Assembly: GCA_958299035.1 (NCBI GenBank)
Contig: CATQJL010000223.1
Location: forward strand, 84,029,753 to 84,093,752
Source of the DNA: Cylicocyclus nassatus
Taxonomy: Eukaryota; Nematoda; Chromadorea; Rhabditida; Strongylidae
Reading direction: 5' to 3'
Length of the DNA: 64,000 nucleotides
Under the pieces are notes generated by a model. The model was given only the letters and a program-made list of their open reading frames with translations, had not been told where the DNA came from and made no database searches. Shown piece by piece: positions 38,123 through 49,800 of the stretch (within the stretch, counting starts at the first letter, position 1; every line of letters starts with the position of its first letter). The position numbers and the translations under genes were made by a program.

Positions 38123-38289
38123 TTGCGCTACAGTATGCTACCGTACTTCTGCGCGGCATTTTTCAGCGCCGCCAATAGTAGAAGAGAAAGTGTATAAGTT
38201 GCTCAGGCCAACAACACCCCCCCCCCTCGCCCCTTACTGTACTTCGGACGCAGCATGGGATTACGGTAGCATACAATCCACGAGCGCAA
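38123..38289. mobile_element. MITE about 90 bp upstream of the fumarate reductase start
   Basis: Left TTGCGCTACAGTATGCTACC and right GGATTACGGTAGCATACAAT then CACGAGCGCAA are inverted copies. The C-rich interior (CCCCCCCCTCGCCCC) differs from the family copy at 29517-29676. It ends near the place where promoter elements of the minus-strand gene would lie. Confidence 0.7.
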
Positions 38290-39283
38290 ATCGTATACCA
38301 ATTTGGTAGAAGCGACATCAGTAACATTGAAAAAACAACACTTCACTATGATAGCGGGATGGCTAGCTATTAGCAAAAACAAATAAAACGGATTTTCTCG
38401 TAGCAAAAATACTGATGTCTCTCCCAGATTGATACACTGATAAGAGACTCAATGAAAAATTGGGAATGTGAGTGCTTACCAAGCAAACCCTAGGGAATAA
38501 TAATCTGAGCACAGCACCATTCATGTCGACATTAACGCTCAAAATAATGAAATGGTAGAGATGCGATGAAGCAAAGCAATTCAAACTTCAAAAACAGGTA
38601 AAACCGATACTCTAGGTTTTGACATGTAGATGTCGGCCGATTGGTTAGAAAACTTTGATGGTAATGGTTAGAATCAGCATGACTACAGTTCGTGAGTTTC
38701 TTTCACAGCCCTTCAAGGTTTGATGTCATACAGTGGAAGGACACCTAGCAAAAACATCGCGCAAATTTCGCTACAAAAAATATATACTGAAACGAGAAAG
38801 CCGCTGCAAAGGGTAGAATCTCCACATTGGCCGCCCACTAACAGGTCTGAAAAGAAAAAGCCCAAAATCGAGCTTTGACGTATCTAAAGATGTCCGAATC
38901 TGCCCTTCATGCTTTGAAATTTTTTCAAATTTCAATTTTTCGACAGTTCTGTCTACCCCGAAGCCCGATTTTGACCTTTTTTTTTTCGGAGTACCCATGT
39001 TGACGGCAGAGCCAACGCTGCCAGCCAATGGATCTACCTTCTGAAGCGGTTTTCTCGCTTTGGTGGCTTAGTTGGAGGCCTCTTCATTATATGACATCAA
39101 AACCTCATCACCCTCAATTAGGTGTGAACTTTGTCTTTGAGCCATTTATCTGGACCCGAAACAGTGTTTCAAAGCTGGTAAAGATGTCGGCATTGATTGG
39201 AAAAAGATGGAACAAACGTGACGGGTTCGGTCAGCTCTAACAAGGGAAGGATAGTTGGTGACCGTGGACATTATACTTGGGAC

Positions 39284-39660
39284 CGAATCGAATAATTATT
39301 CGATCATTCGAATAAATCATTCGAATGCGAATGATTCGAAAAGTCGAATATTCGAAAATTTGAGATTTCGAATAAAATTCGGAAGTCGAATATTCGTAAT
39401 TTTCAGTTTTCGAATATATTCGATAGTCGAATATTCGAAAATCTTCATTTTCGAATATTATTCGAAAGTCGAATATTCGAAAATCTTAAATTTCGAATAT
39501 TATTCGATAGTCGAATATTCGAGGGTCATTCATTCGATCATTCGATGTCCATCAAATATTCGAATATTCGTCGATCACCGAATATTCGGAAATTCGATAA
39601 GATTTGACTATTCGAAAATTCGATAAGCACCGAATATTCGAAAATTCGATATGCATAGCG
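39284..39660. repeat. ATTCG-rich array, left copy
   Basis: About 375 bases built of TCGAATATTCGAAA-type units, each itself nearly palindromic, with a loose higher-order period of roughly 50-60 bases. The plus ORF 39255-39626 across it is a translation of the repeat (RIF, YSKI, EYSKI), not a gene. Confidence 0.9.
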
Positions 39661-40657
39661 TATACGGGATGCCTTAAAAGTATCTGCGCACCGTTTGATC
39701 GCTAATACCTCTCAAAGTCTTTTGCCAATTTCTGGGTAACATCCAGTAGGGATGGCTTCAGCTTATAAATACAGCTGAAAGCGAATCACCCATGTTTTTC
39801 TTATTGTGTATTATCACAGTAGGAAACTCCAGCTTATAGACCAACTGCAAAATAAGACATCCAAAAAAATTGTCTCCAAAAAAGATCTAAAATCTGTGCA
39901 GCAGTGTTTTTACGTATGCTGATTTTACTACGCACGAGTTTTCAAGCTTTTCAAATGGCAATCACATTTTTGAAAGGCGTTGCAAAACACTTGTTATGGT
40001 GTATCTTTTGTTCCCCAGCAAATTTCCATAGATACCATGTCATGCGCTGCCTTTCGCTATTTTGAACGTGTTAACCTCGGGCAGTTCCGTTGAAATCTCA
40101 GAAGAAACGTGTCAAAAGGAGCGAAAGGCAGCGTCGCACCACGTACGCACGCTGGCTCACATGGGAACTTTTCTGGGGGGCACAGGAAACCTCGCGTAAA
40201 TTTTGAATAAAAGCATTACGGTTGGGTGCAAATTCTGCATAAAGTGAGTTTTTTTAGAGATCTAAAGCAAGACTTTCATCCCTTTTGATTCTTTTTCTTA
40301 GGGAAATGGCTCTTGATGTTTTGAAACCCACTTCAGTCCTACGGTAATTTTACAATAGTGAAAAGCGATTGATAAATCGCCTATGCTCTAAGTTGATGTC
40401 AGCCTACAGATCTACATACTATTGGACCGCTGTATATCCAATCGCAACTCTCAGTGAGGGTATATAATCTTCTTTGAAGTACGAAAAATCTCTTCACAAC
40501 CGTCACAGGAGTAGCTTTCAAGTTCCTAAGTCTCTTCACGTCACGGCTAAACCGTTTTTCCATCGTAAATTGTAACATAAGAAAGTGTCCATCTTAGCAC
40601 TTACATAAAACAATTTGTTCTTAGTGTTTTGGCCTTTCATGGGCAGTCTCAATGACG

Positions 40658-41010
40658 TAAATTATTCGGTCAGTATTCGAAAATCGAATGATATTCGAAA
40701 ATCGAATAACATTCGAGAACCGAATAATATTCGAAATTCGAATAACGAATGATATTCGATATTCGAATATTATTCGATTCGAAATTTTCATTTTCGAATA
40801 ATATTCGATAGTCGAATATTCGAAATTTCCGATCTTCGAATAATATTCGAAAGTTGAATATTCGAAAATTTCAATTTTCGAGTAATATTCGATAGTCGAA
40901 TATTCGAGAATTTCGATTTTCGAATATTATTCGATATTCCAATATTCGAAATTTTCAATTTTCGAATATATTCGATATTCGAATATTCGAAAAAAATTTC
41001 GAATTTCCCC
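40658..41010. repeat. ATTCG-rich array, right copy in inverted orientation
   Basis: The same TTCGAATATTCGA units recur for about 350 bases. Phrases such as AATTTCGATTTTCGAATATT are the complement of phrases in the left array, so the two arrays would pair across 1 kb of unrelated sequence. Confidence 0.9.
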
Positions 41011-42550
41011 AAGTATAGTGGCCATTCGTAATGATTTGTGTATCAAAAAATGCTCCTTTTGATGCTGGTTCAAATACTGTCTTCCATATCTGCGAAACGG
41101 TAACCCTGTTGGAGTTACGATTATTTTTTTCCTTGAATAAATTGCACTACTGCGAGCTCTTTCCTTTTCAAATGATGAATATGATTTAGACAGGTATAAT
41201 ACAACAGTATTCCTTATAAGATTCTTTTCACCAGCTTCAAACGGTATCCTAGAATAAGTTTGGTGATTTTAGCTACCCAAAAGTACGCAAGTTTTCAACG
41301 AAAAAGTACATAACTTCCTTTAGAAGATAGTTTCGCGGATATCAAGCACACACTTAGAATCAGCTTTTCGAGGTGCATCTTACGGTACTCGTCGCATCGT
41401 ACTCATTCGAGACCACGGTCACCTAGTATCCGTTCCCTGTAAGAACCAAACTGCCAGTGCCAACGATAGGTGGGATCAGCCACTCTTCAGAGTGACAGCA
41501 ACGCTCTACACCCATTCGGATTCAGCACATTCAAAATGCCTGCGCAGGAATCGACACCAACACTTAGCGTTACTGAAAAAAATGCGTGCAGTGTGCTTAT
41601 GGCATCTTAATGCTTGGCAAGTATTTCCAAATTTTTCAATATGACCAGACGAACAAATTAGCACGATCCCGATGTACAGTTGATTTACCTAATTTCACCT
41701 GTAGCACAATCAGTTTGGAGATGAAATTAGATAGAGACGTAAATGACTTGGTAAAAAGTAGCAAAACACCTGATAAAAATAAATAAATGTAATATGCGTT
41801 GTACGGAACGTTAGCATAATCTTACACAAAGTAGTGACGCTGCTCTTCAATGCATTTTACAGCGCAAAGAGGTTCGCATGAATTCCATTCGAAATGGTCT
41901 GCGATGAGCATTGCGACAAAACAGCTATCGACAGATGTATTTCAGATAGAACAGCGATATATTCATCTCTAATGCATCACCATTTGCTGTCTCAACGACT
42001 GAGATTTTTTTCTTTTCGCATATATAACCAAACATAAAAGGTGCCTAGTTTATTGGGAAATCAATATTAGCATGCATTTATCAGCAAAATCTATGTGAAA
42101 AAAATTAGGGTTTTTGTTGGGAGAAAGCTAATGAGCTACAGCAAAAACTAATGCATAAAGCACATAGAGTGAAGCGAAAATCCCTTGCCAAGCAAAAAGC
42201 GAAGCGAATGCTTGACTAAGCGATGTTAGCAAAATGTTGTGAAAGAAGTAGAAAGCTAGCGCAGCTGAATATGCACACTCGAACATGACGGGCATTATCG
42301 ATCCCAGCTTGCAGTTTGTTCAAGAGCAGCCAATGCATCATAGAAACAGTCATGCTAGTTCTTTTGGTGGTACGACGTGTTACCGGTAAAACATCGCAGC
42401 TCAGGAAACTAAGCAGGTATACACCTATCACGTATCCAACATAAGAAGTGATGAATTACCTATCTCTCCATAATGCCGGCCTGCAAGAGATGGAAGTCGG
42501 AAGATCATTGGATCCTAACTAACAACACGTATCTATAAAAAGGTGGGTAT

Positions 42551-42676
42551 AGGCGATTCGTTGCACGCAAAGACTGCGAGCGCTCTTTCGTTTCTCTTAC
42601 CACCTGCTGTCTCTCCCAAGCACAGCTATCTTGGTCGGACGCAGCAGCGCCCAGTCTTTGCGTATTTTGAATCGCC
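42551..42676. repeat. TIR element with GCAAAGACTG arms
   Basis: GGCGATTCGTTGCACGCAAAG on the left pairs with CTTTGCGTATTTTGAATCGCC on the right, around TCTTTCGTTTCTCTTACCAC. The same pieces recur in reverse at about 60025-60170 (GTAAGAGAGACGAAAGAGAG, CAGTCTTTGCGTGCTACGAA). Confidence 0.7.
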
Positions 42677-42799
42677 GATATATACGTAGGCGTGGCACGT
42701 TGGCCAACCCTACGAGAACTGATTGGCTGGTGAGTCCAAATGGGTGAAGTGGCGAGCGTGTATCTTATCTTCACCCCTCGTTCCAATCAATTCACAATC

Positions 42800-42936
42800 A
42801 GGCCCTGGCCAGACTTCGCTCAAAAACGCCCAAATTTTTCTGGTGTCTCTTCACTTTCTCGTGTGAGGAGAAAGAGAGAGAGTGAGGAGAGGTTAGATAA
42901 TTTTGGGCGCTTTTGAGCGAAGTCTGGCCAGGGCCT
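42800..42936. mobile_element. 137-bp palindromic element, 37-bp near-perfect ends
   Basis: AGGCCCTGGCCAGACTTCGC then TCAAAA-CGCCCAAA on the left is matched by the exact-looking complement on the right (TTTGGGCGCTTTTGAGCGAA then GTCTGGCCAGGGCCT). The loop is purine/pyrimidine-rich (GAGGAGAAAGAGAGAGAG). Conservation of the arms suggests a recent copy. No target duplication was clear. Confidence 0.8.
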
Positions 42937-43468
42937 CAAAGACCCAATCGCTAGTGGTTGATTGCCTTCACCAGTCAATTGCTAGTCACAAGCAGGCCAC
43001 ACGTGCCACGCCCATTCAATACTCCTCACAACAAAAAGAACTTTCATTAGAACAAATCTTTGGCATCTTAACAAGCTATGTGCAGTTTTGAAAACTGCAG
43101 AAGCCCATCAAACTCAAATTCAAGAATGACTGAGGAACTAGTCGAAAGAAAAGAAAAGAAAGAAAAGGAAATTTGCTTATTTCTGCCTTTTACAATCTCC
43201 CAAATACCATGAAATGAGAGATGAAAATAAAAATCCCAATAATCTGCCTCAGTACATTGTCGTCATTGTGCGGTCATTCAGAAAAATTATGCACAAAAAT
43301 ACAAGTTGCGTTCTTTACTTTCGCAGTTGTAACTGTCCCATGTATTCTACAGGCGCATTTTTGATGTTGACTACTGAAAGGCCAAAAATGCTCTTTACAT
43401 TGATTTATTGCTAGAATTCGGTTCAATACAGCAGCTATACTATCTTTTCTTTAAGTTTTCTCTTGTAA

Positions 43469-43701
43469 AGGCCCGGACAGAGTTCGCGATTTCATCGCCT
43501 CGCGATTCTCTCGACAGACAACAATTATGAACAAGGCATGCCAATCATCTTGCATTTCGGTTGTGATAGTTTTCCGACACGATTAATCGGGACTACTAAC
43601 ACAACCGAATGCAGGATGATCGACATGCAATGGACTCGTAACTGTTGTCTTGTCGGGAGAATCGCGAGGCGATAAAATTGCCTGAACTCTGCCCGAGGCC
43701 T
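43469..43701. mobile_element. MITE with TCGCGATT/AATCGCGA arms, copy 1
   Basis: AGGCCCGGACAGAGTTCGCG, ATCGCCTCGCGATTCTC on the left pairs with GAGAATCGCGAGGCGATAAA, CTGCCCGAGGCCT on the right. An inner pair (GATCGACATGCAATGG against GCATGCCAATCATCTTGCAT) extends the fold. A second copy is at 57575-57760. Confidence 0.8.
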
Positions 43702-43788
43702 GAAACAACTCAAAACGGAAGGATAACGCAGCAATCACATGAGATTCTTATATTCTTATTCTTTCTGCTTATCCCGCACTTATTAGCT

Positions 43789-43982
43789 TAGGTACGCGCC
43801 ATACTTGATCCGCTTGATCCGCTTCGTATCAATTCAGTGAACTGACCTAGCGAAGCGGTTTTTCACTTGATCCGTTTGACCCACTTCATCCACTTCACTA
43901 TTGATCAGTTTAATGAACCGATGACGAAACGGACCAAGCGGATCAAGTGGATTAGGCGGATCAAGCATGGCGCGTGCCTTAC
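43789..43982. mobile_element. MITE with GATCCGCTTGATCC arms
   Basis: TAGGTACGCGCCATACTTGA then TCCGCTTGATCCGCTT pairs with AAGCGGATCAAGTGG and GGCGGATCAAGCATGGCGCG at the other end. Subterminal sequence is a minisatellite of GATCCGCTT-like units. A related element with GCGGATGAACCGG units is at 49429-49635. Confidence 0.75.
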
Positions 43983-43999
43983 TGCTTCAGTCAGGGGAT

Positions 44000-45890
44000 T
44001 TATGATTCCTTTCACTACCACCACCTACATTGGTCAATATCAACTCGCCTAGTGCCTTTGTCCTGCTGTTTGACCATCGATGCTTGCTCGAAAGAGCAGC
44101 AGAACTCTAGGTCGCAGTCAACGTCATTTCAGCCAAACTGGTCTAATGTTACGAGCTGGATACAGCGCTAAGAGAACGTGATTCTGATCGCTCCAGTGTT
44201 TTTTTGGAATTGAAAGAAGGGAGAAGAAAGTAGGCAAAAAATGCGCAGTAAAGTACGGAAAGTGTGCACAGCACCGCTGATGGGTCAAAAACCAACGCAA
44301 TCCACATTTCATGCCCTTTCAATCAGCAATCAAGCTCTAAGTTACAGGCAATCAGGATCAGGGCTGGTGACAACTTTTATTTAGGTTCAGTCAGACTCTT
44401 AGTTAAAAATTCACCTTCAGATACAAAGCGCAGCAATTCTGCCATTAAAGAAGTAAATCGCACCATATAGAATCTATTAGACATTGGCGATATTCAAGCA
44501 CACTCACCCAAATATAGAAATAGTAATAGAGCACTGCTATAGTTGAAAGCAGGCAAAATGAAGCAAAGCAAGCCAACACCGTAGTGAACATGCAGAAGCG
44601 ATAGCACCCTAATGCCGATAGTCGGTGATCGAAAGCCGACGTTAGGAAAGTACGTAAAGGGCAACAAATAGCACTATTCTATCGTGCACAATAACAGAAG
44701 TACCAATAACTGATGCATAGTCTCTGCAGTACAGTTTCTAATATGGCGAAACCTAATGAACTAGTGGGAAACAAAAACTAGACTGTCCCGCCTTATTATC
44801 TTCTCATCAATCACTAATAAGAAACATAAAAGAAAGAAAAGAAAAAGAATATAGAAGTTACCTTTCGTCGAACGTCGGCCATGGTGGTCGTGTAGGTGAA
44901 CACGATCGCCACTGCTAGTAATGGTACCAGCATCGATTACGACCCCTTGTACGAAACGAGGAACACACCTAGATGCACGTAAAGAACTGAAAAATAAACC
45001 CAAAAAGTGCACGAATGCAGACGAATTAAAAGAGATAAATAATACGTCCGCGGTGCTGAGAGACCAGAAAACCCGAAAAAACCATATCTAATAGAAAAAT
45101 GTTACATTTATCTTGTATGATCAACTGTGAACCATACATATATTAATCAATCAATCGACTAACTAGACAAAAGATAAGTTGGTCAAAAAAGTGGTTGGAG
45201 AAACAATATTAGCATATATAATATGAACATGTGACGACAAAGACAAGGCCAAGGAGAGCTTGAGATCAAGGCAATCACGCCGATCACTGCTTCACAATGC
45301 TCATCGAGCATGGAAACAGTAAACCGACACTGCTATTAAATCAACACACGTACACACAAATCTAAGCCGTGTAATCACGACGCTTATCAATACATTACGT
45401 TATGATCAAAAAAGTCAACACAAAAACTGATTGCAACTAGGAATTTCAATACAGAACTCTACAGAATCCCACCGAGACTGCTAAATTCTTTCTTTTGTAA
45501 GACACAGTATACGGTAATACCACGTAAAGTGACCTTGAATAGCGTTACCGCTTCTGAAAAAAGCAGTAAATAATTCAAGATTTCAATGACAGCGGATACC
45601 AGTGTGGATATGGTAGGATACAGTCATAAATAGTATAAAAAGAAAGAAAAATCAATACACGGATTAAGATATTTGTGCAAGAAAAAACAAAATTTATTAT
45701 GAGAGACCAAGCGTCTTCTGATGTTAAACTAGTAAGATAGTATGCGCGTCACCAACACCATTAAATGCACAAAGCCGAAGCTGTGTGCATAATTGGCAGT
45801 GTTGATTCTCAAAACACAAATTCGCCTTATAACGCTTAGTTGCGCAATAATGTGCCGAAGTCGTCAGTATTCATTGGTGAGTGAACCATA
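44000..45890. other. No confident gene
   Basis: Small ORFs only. The minus-strand stretch 44995-44861 ends in ATGGCCGACGTTCGACGAAA then a GTAACT donor and looks like a first exon (MADVRRK), but no acceptor exon could be attached to it. Confidence 0.35.
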
Positions 45891-45892
45891 TA

Positions 45893-46177
45893 AGGGATCG
45901 TTCATACCGCGCACAAAGGCGGACGAAGGCGGACGAAGCCGGATAAAGGCGGACGAAGCCGGACGAAGCCGGACATAGGCGGACGAAGCCGGACAAAGGC
46001 GACGAAGGCGCGTGTGAGTGTGTGTGCGTGTCGAGAGAAACGAGACGAGACGAGACCGCGCCTTCGTCCGCCTTTGTCCGGCTTTGTCCGCCTTTGTCCG
46101 GCTTCGTCCGCCTTTGTCCGGCTTCGTCCGGCTTCGTCCGGCTTCGTCCGCCTTTGTGCGCGGTATGAACGATCCCT
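45893..46177. mobile_element. Foldback minisatellite element, GGCGGACGAAGCC units
   Basis: The ends AGGGATCGTTCATACCGCGC and the exact complement bound two arms of about 115 bases. Each arm is a tandem of 12-13-base units (GGCGGACGAAGCC, GGACAAAGGCGGACGAA) on the left and their complements on the right. A GTGTGAGTGTGTGTGCG / GAGACGAGACGAGACG spacer separates them. ORFs made of RTKADEAGRS repeats on both strands are translations of the repeat. Confidence 0.88.
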
Positions 46178-46854
46178 AACTAGAATGATAAATTTGACCG
46201 TAACTTGGTGCTCCTGCGGTGGTGACAACATCTGCGCGTAAAAAAATGGTCGTAGTGCGCATACTTACAGACTACTACGCCATACGGCCACTCTCGCGCG
46301 AGTATTATTTACACCGCAGAGGCACTATGTTAATTGTCGAAATATATTCTGTGCCTTTCTCAAAATTCAAAAAGTTGGCATGAAACTTAAGTTCCGAAGG
46401 AATCATTCTCAGCTGCTAATAACGCCAAGAAACATGACTGGGGAGATGAAATTCCGCCGATAGGAGCCGATTCCGCGGACTACTGGTCCTTTAGCGCATG
46501 CCAGTAGATGCCGTGTAAGGGCCAGCAGTTAGCGAAGACTGCCCCTGAATGACGGTTCCGTTCCTCCATCCAAAAGAGCAGGCAGCGCGACGTGTCCAAT
46601 GCTACTGGATCGGCAAAGTTTCGCGGCATACTGTAACTTTCCTTTCCCAAAAAATCCTCGCCTTGTACCCCGATGGCGTTTATCCCAATCCCGGAGTTTT
46701 TAAATTCTAAAGAGGACGCTAATCAAAGTAAAAACAAACTGATGAATCCAAGTGCAAAATTATTCCAAAACGCTTGGTCCCTAAAGTTGTATAAACAATG
46801 TGGACATATAGATCAAGAGAAAACAAAGCACAATTTCACGTACAGTATGAACAG

Positions 46855-49800
46855 TCAATCTTCTCGTAAAAACGGTTCATATGGACAATCATAGACCCGT
46901 TCCGGTCCCGATTCTTCACTCGATGACTTTGCAACACACATGCATTCCTCACTGCATGTGCTGCAAGATTTCTGTTCGACAGTTGCATCGCTACTCTGCC
47001 GCTGCACATCCTCTTCCGAAGACATCTCTTCAGTCTAAACATTTTATACAATGCTAGTTGCTTCTACTAATGGCGAGAATAAAAACAAATGGAACATGCA
47101 GGATTTTTATGAAGAGGGTGCTGATGGCCAACCGGATATTCCTTTGGTATATAAAAGACAATGTTCACGCAAATTGGGCTCATGGGGCTTTCGCATGGAA
47201 ACTGAATGGAGGTTCCTAAAGACACCGTCCACCATAAGCGAGGGGTCTTGTGCTTTTGGCAGGTTACAATAGTAGGACCCCCTAATGCCCAAGGCGGGGG
47301 GCAATGTCGCTATTCAGAAGCGGGAAAACCGCTTCTGAATAGCGAAGAGACATGGAAACCCTAAGTCGGCACCGCCCCTTCCAGTAGTGTTCGTCCATCC
47401 GTGCGCGCACATTCGATTACCGTTGCGGAGAGCCGACCTGCGGAGTCTCCACAACGAGTATTGTCGGGCTTTTCGCATATTATCGACTTCATAATCGGAA
47501 CCAGGGACATGAGAAGGCTCCGGAACGACCAAAACATGAGTCGAGAATTCGGGTGGAAGGTACCTTTGAACTATGGAACTTGTCTAAACGGCGTGCAAAT
47601 GATGAAACCACGGTCGAAAACCACGCTCATCTTCAAATCTTTCCATTATACCGTATCTAGCCAACTTATTTCGGCTTACATGCTTTTGAGCACGGGCTCT
47701 TCATAACCTTGGAATCCCCACACACAAGCGATTTGATGCGAGTCGCCTGCAACGTGGACATATCTCGTATCGTGGACAGGTCTGGAGATGTTCCCGGCCA
47801 TTGACGTCGTTTGCGCCTTGGGTAGTGCTTGGTTAAGCTTTTAGAGCAGATTTCCACGTACGATTCCCATGTGTCTAAATTCGCCTAGACGCTGTCTTTG
47901 AGAACGACGTAGGAACCCAATCAATTTAGCATCATTGGGACTTATTTTTCAACCCAAAGGCAGCCAGACTTTCGGTCAGATGCAATAGTATGCTACGCTT
48001 CTTGGGAATCATATAGTAGAGCCTGAGCGATGGCTCAGCTGAAGTTTTCTGGAAGTCTACACAAAAAATCCAGTGAATTGAGTAGATTTTCTGCTCAATA
48101 TAGCGTGCTTGAGGTGCCTAGATGATGTGGTAGATTTTGTGCATAAACAAAGCCATGCCAATAAGCCGCCTTTGCGCTGGCCCGCGTTACATGTGAAGCT
48201 TTTTGTATACGCGTTGAATTTAGACACCATCTCGATAGCAAGTACACTATATTGAGCGGAACATCAATCGAACGATCCAGATATGCCTAGACATTACATT
48301 GATGCTTGTCAGCGAGAGATTCCCCAAGATCTCAATTACCACGCGATTTTTTAGATGCTGAATTCGCTGTGTGATATTCTAGCCAACATAAAATGCGCGT
48401 AAAAAAATCATTGCACGAGAAACGTATGCTATATGTACGCTGTTATGCTTTACTTGCCACTATCAAGAGGACAGCGGGAGAAAAAAATCGTCATTGGACA
48501 CGTTTGTTGCTTTTTGCAGATTTCATGAAAAGTATAAGGTGAAGTCAAAAAATATTGAGATGTAGAGCTGGGATACCAGGTCAGTAGAAAATACTGGCGC
48601 AGATTTGGAGCGCTATCTTCAGAAACGAAATTTCACTTCGATAGTGGTAGTGGAAACAATGAGCTTTATATTGGGAATGAAACAAATGAGATAAGAACAA
48701 CGCTCACAGACAAAACAAAAAATGCGTGCAGCCAGAACTGCATATAATTGTCACTCGGCATACTAGTTCTGTGAATAGAATCGAAAAAGGGCCAAGTTTT
48801 GGACTACATTCCAGATGAGACAGGTTTTCGCAAGCCATTACGGCTCACAGAAAAGTCAAGAAAACTTGTGAAAAGCCACGCAGAATGTGATTTATTACAC
48901 TGCCAACTGATGCAATTTTTGATAGAGACTTCAGAAGTTCAGATGGAGTCATCTCCATCATTACTGCAAAATGTACAGAATGAAAAAAAGAAAACTCAAA
49001 GACCCCAAGTCACGCACGATACAGTAGCTAAGAAAATCTAATAACACGTTTCGAATGTAAAAAGGTTGCAGTGGATGTGCAAGCAATTTCCTAAAGGCAG
49101 CTTTGAAGATGGGCACGATATAACGATAGCACGTTATTAGATTCAAAATGAATCAACTAAATAGTTTTTACAGCCTTCCCAAAGTGGCAATATGTAATAT
49201 GTGTTTGGTGAATATTGAAAACGCATTGACATGGCTGATAGTTTGATGTTCGAGCTTTCGATGTCAACGAGATCCTCTTCATCTGTCAATCTAGTCAAAC
49301 ATACTTTCGAAATGGGTGGGTGTGTCTTCCTACGTCGTACAAAGATACAACGCAAATTAGCGTAAGCTTCCGCAGTAGAAACATAGTGACGCAGTAAATT
49401 TTCAACCTGCTCGATCTTTTCAGTCCTTAGGCAGGGACCGACTTATCCATCTGGCCGCTTAATCCACTTCCCGGATAGGTCATATCATTGATTTGACCAA
49501 TCAAGGCGGCTAAGCGGATCATCCGGTTCAACCGGTTCATCCGGTTTACCCACCCGCTATTGGTCAAATCACTTTAAGCAACAGCAAAGGTGAAGCGGAT
49601 GAACCGGCTGAACTGGATTAGTCTAACATCTGCCTTATTTAGTAAGGTTTCAGCGCACATGAGTATGCTTTTTGCAAACCACGCGTGGTACTTCACGGCT
49701 TGTGTGGTAGAAGCTCTCAAACCCAGATTTCTCGTTTTTTGTTTCACCTTGATTAGATTACTAAGTGGTAGTACCTATTTTGACAGTATTTCACTAAAGC

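Larger units (their letters stand above)
39236..41446. mobile_element. 2.2-kb element with GGTGACCGTGG ends, composite
   Basis: The left end (CTAACAAGGGAAGGATAG, TTGGTGACCGTGG) and right end (CCACGGTCACC, AGTATCC, then CCCTGTAAG) match the termini of the 470-bp element at 15372-15843. Inside lies a second pair of inverted ends (TTATACTTGGG near 39273 and the complement CCCAAGTATA near 41007), followed inward by the ATTCG-rich arrays. The likely history is an insertion into a larger family member. A related sequence to the element at 59266 (TGCGCACCGTTTGATCGCTA) begins at about 39685. Confidence 0.65.

Noticed and set aside
39255..39626. Plus ORF of 123 codons.
   Set aside because: It is a translation of the ATTCG array, with a simple repetitive product.
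44861..44995. Minus-strand stretch that reads as an exon (SLRASRCVPRFVQGVVIDAG and beyond) or as a first exon MADVRRK before a GTAACT donor.
   Set aside because: No downstream exon in the right phase could be found before the fumarate reductase gene, and its phase does not fit that gene's first exon. It may be a 5' UTR exon of something not seen.
45902..46231. ORFs on both strands with KADEAGRS/RPPLSGFV repeats.
   Set aside because: They are products of the opposed minisatellite arms, open in several frames.
48799..49041. Plus ORF of 80 codons within the same intron.
   Set aside because: No domain, no splice partners, and opposite to the host gene. Probably chance or a transposon scrap.
49143..49355. 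Minus ORF with RLTDEEDLVDIESSNIKLSA, coding-like, inside the last intron of the PP2A regulator.
   Set aside because: The splice phase does not match exons 11 or 12, and the family alignment needs no extra exon there. Kept out for lack of support.
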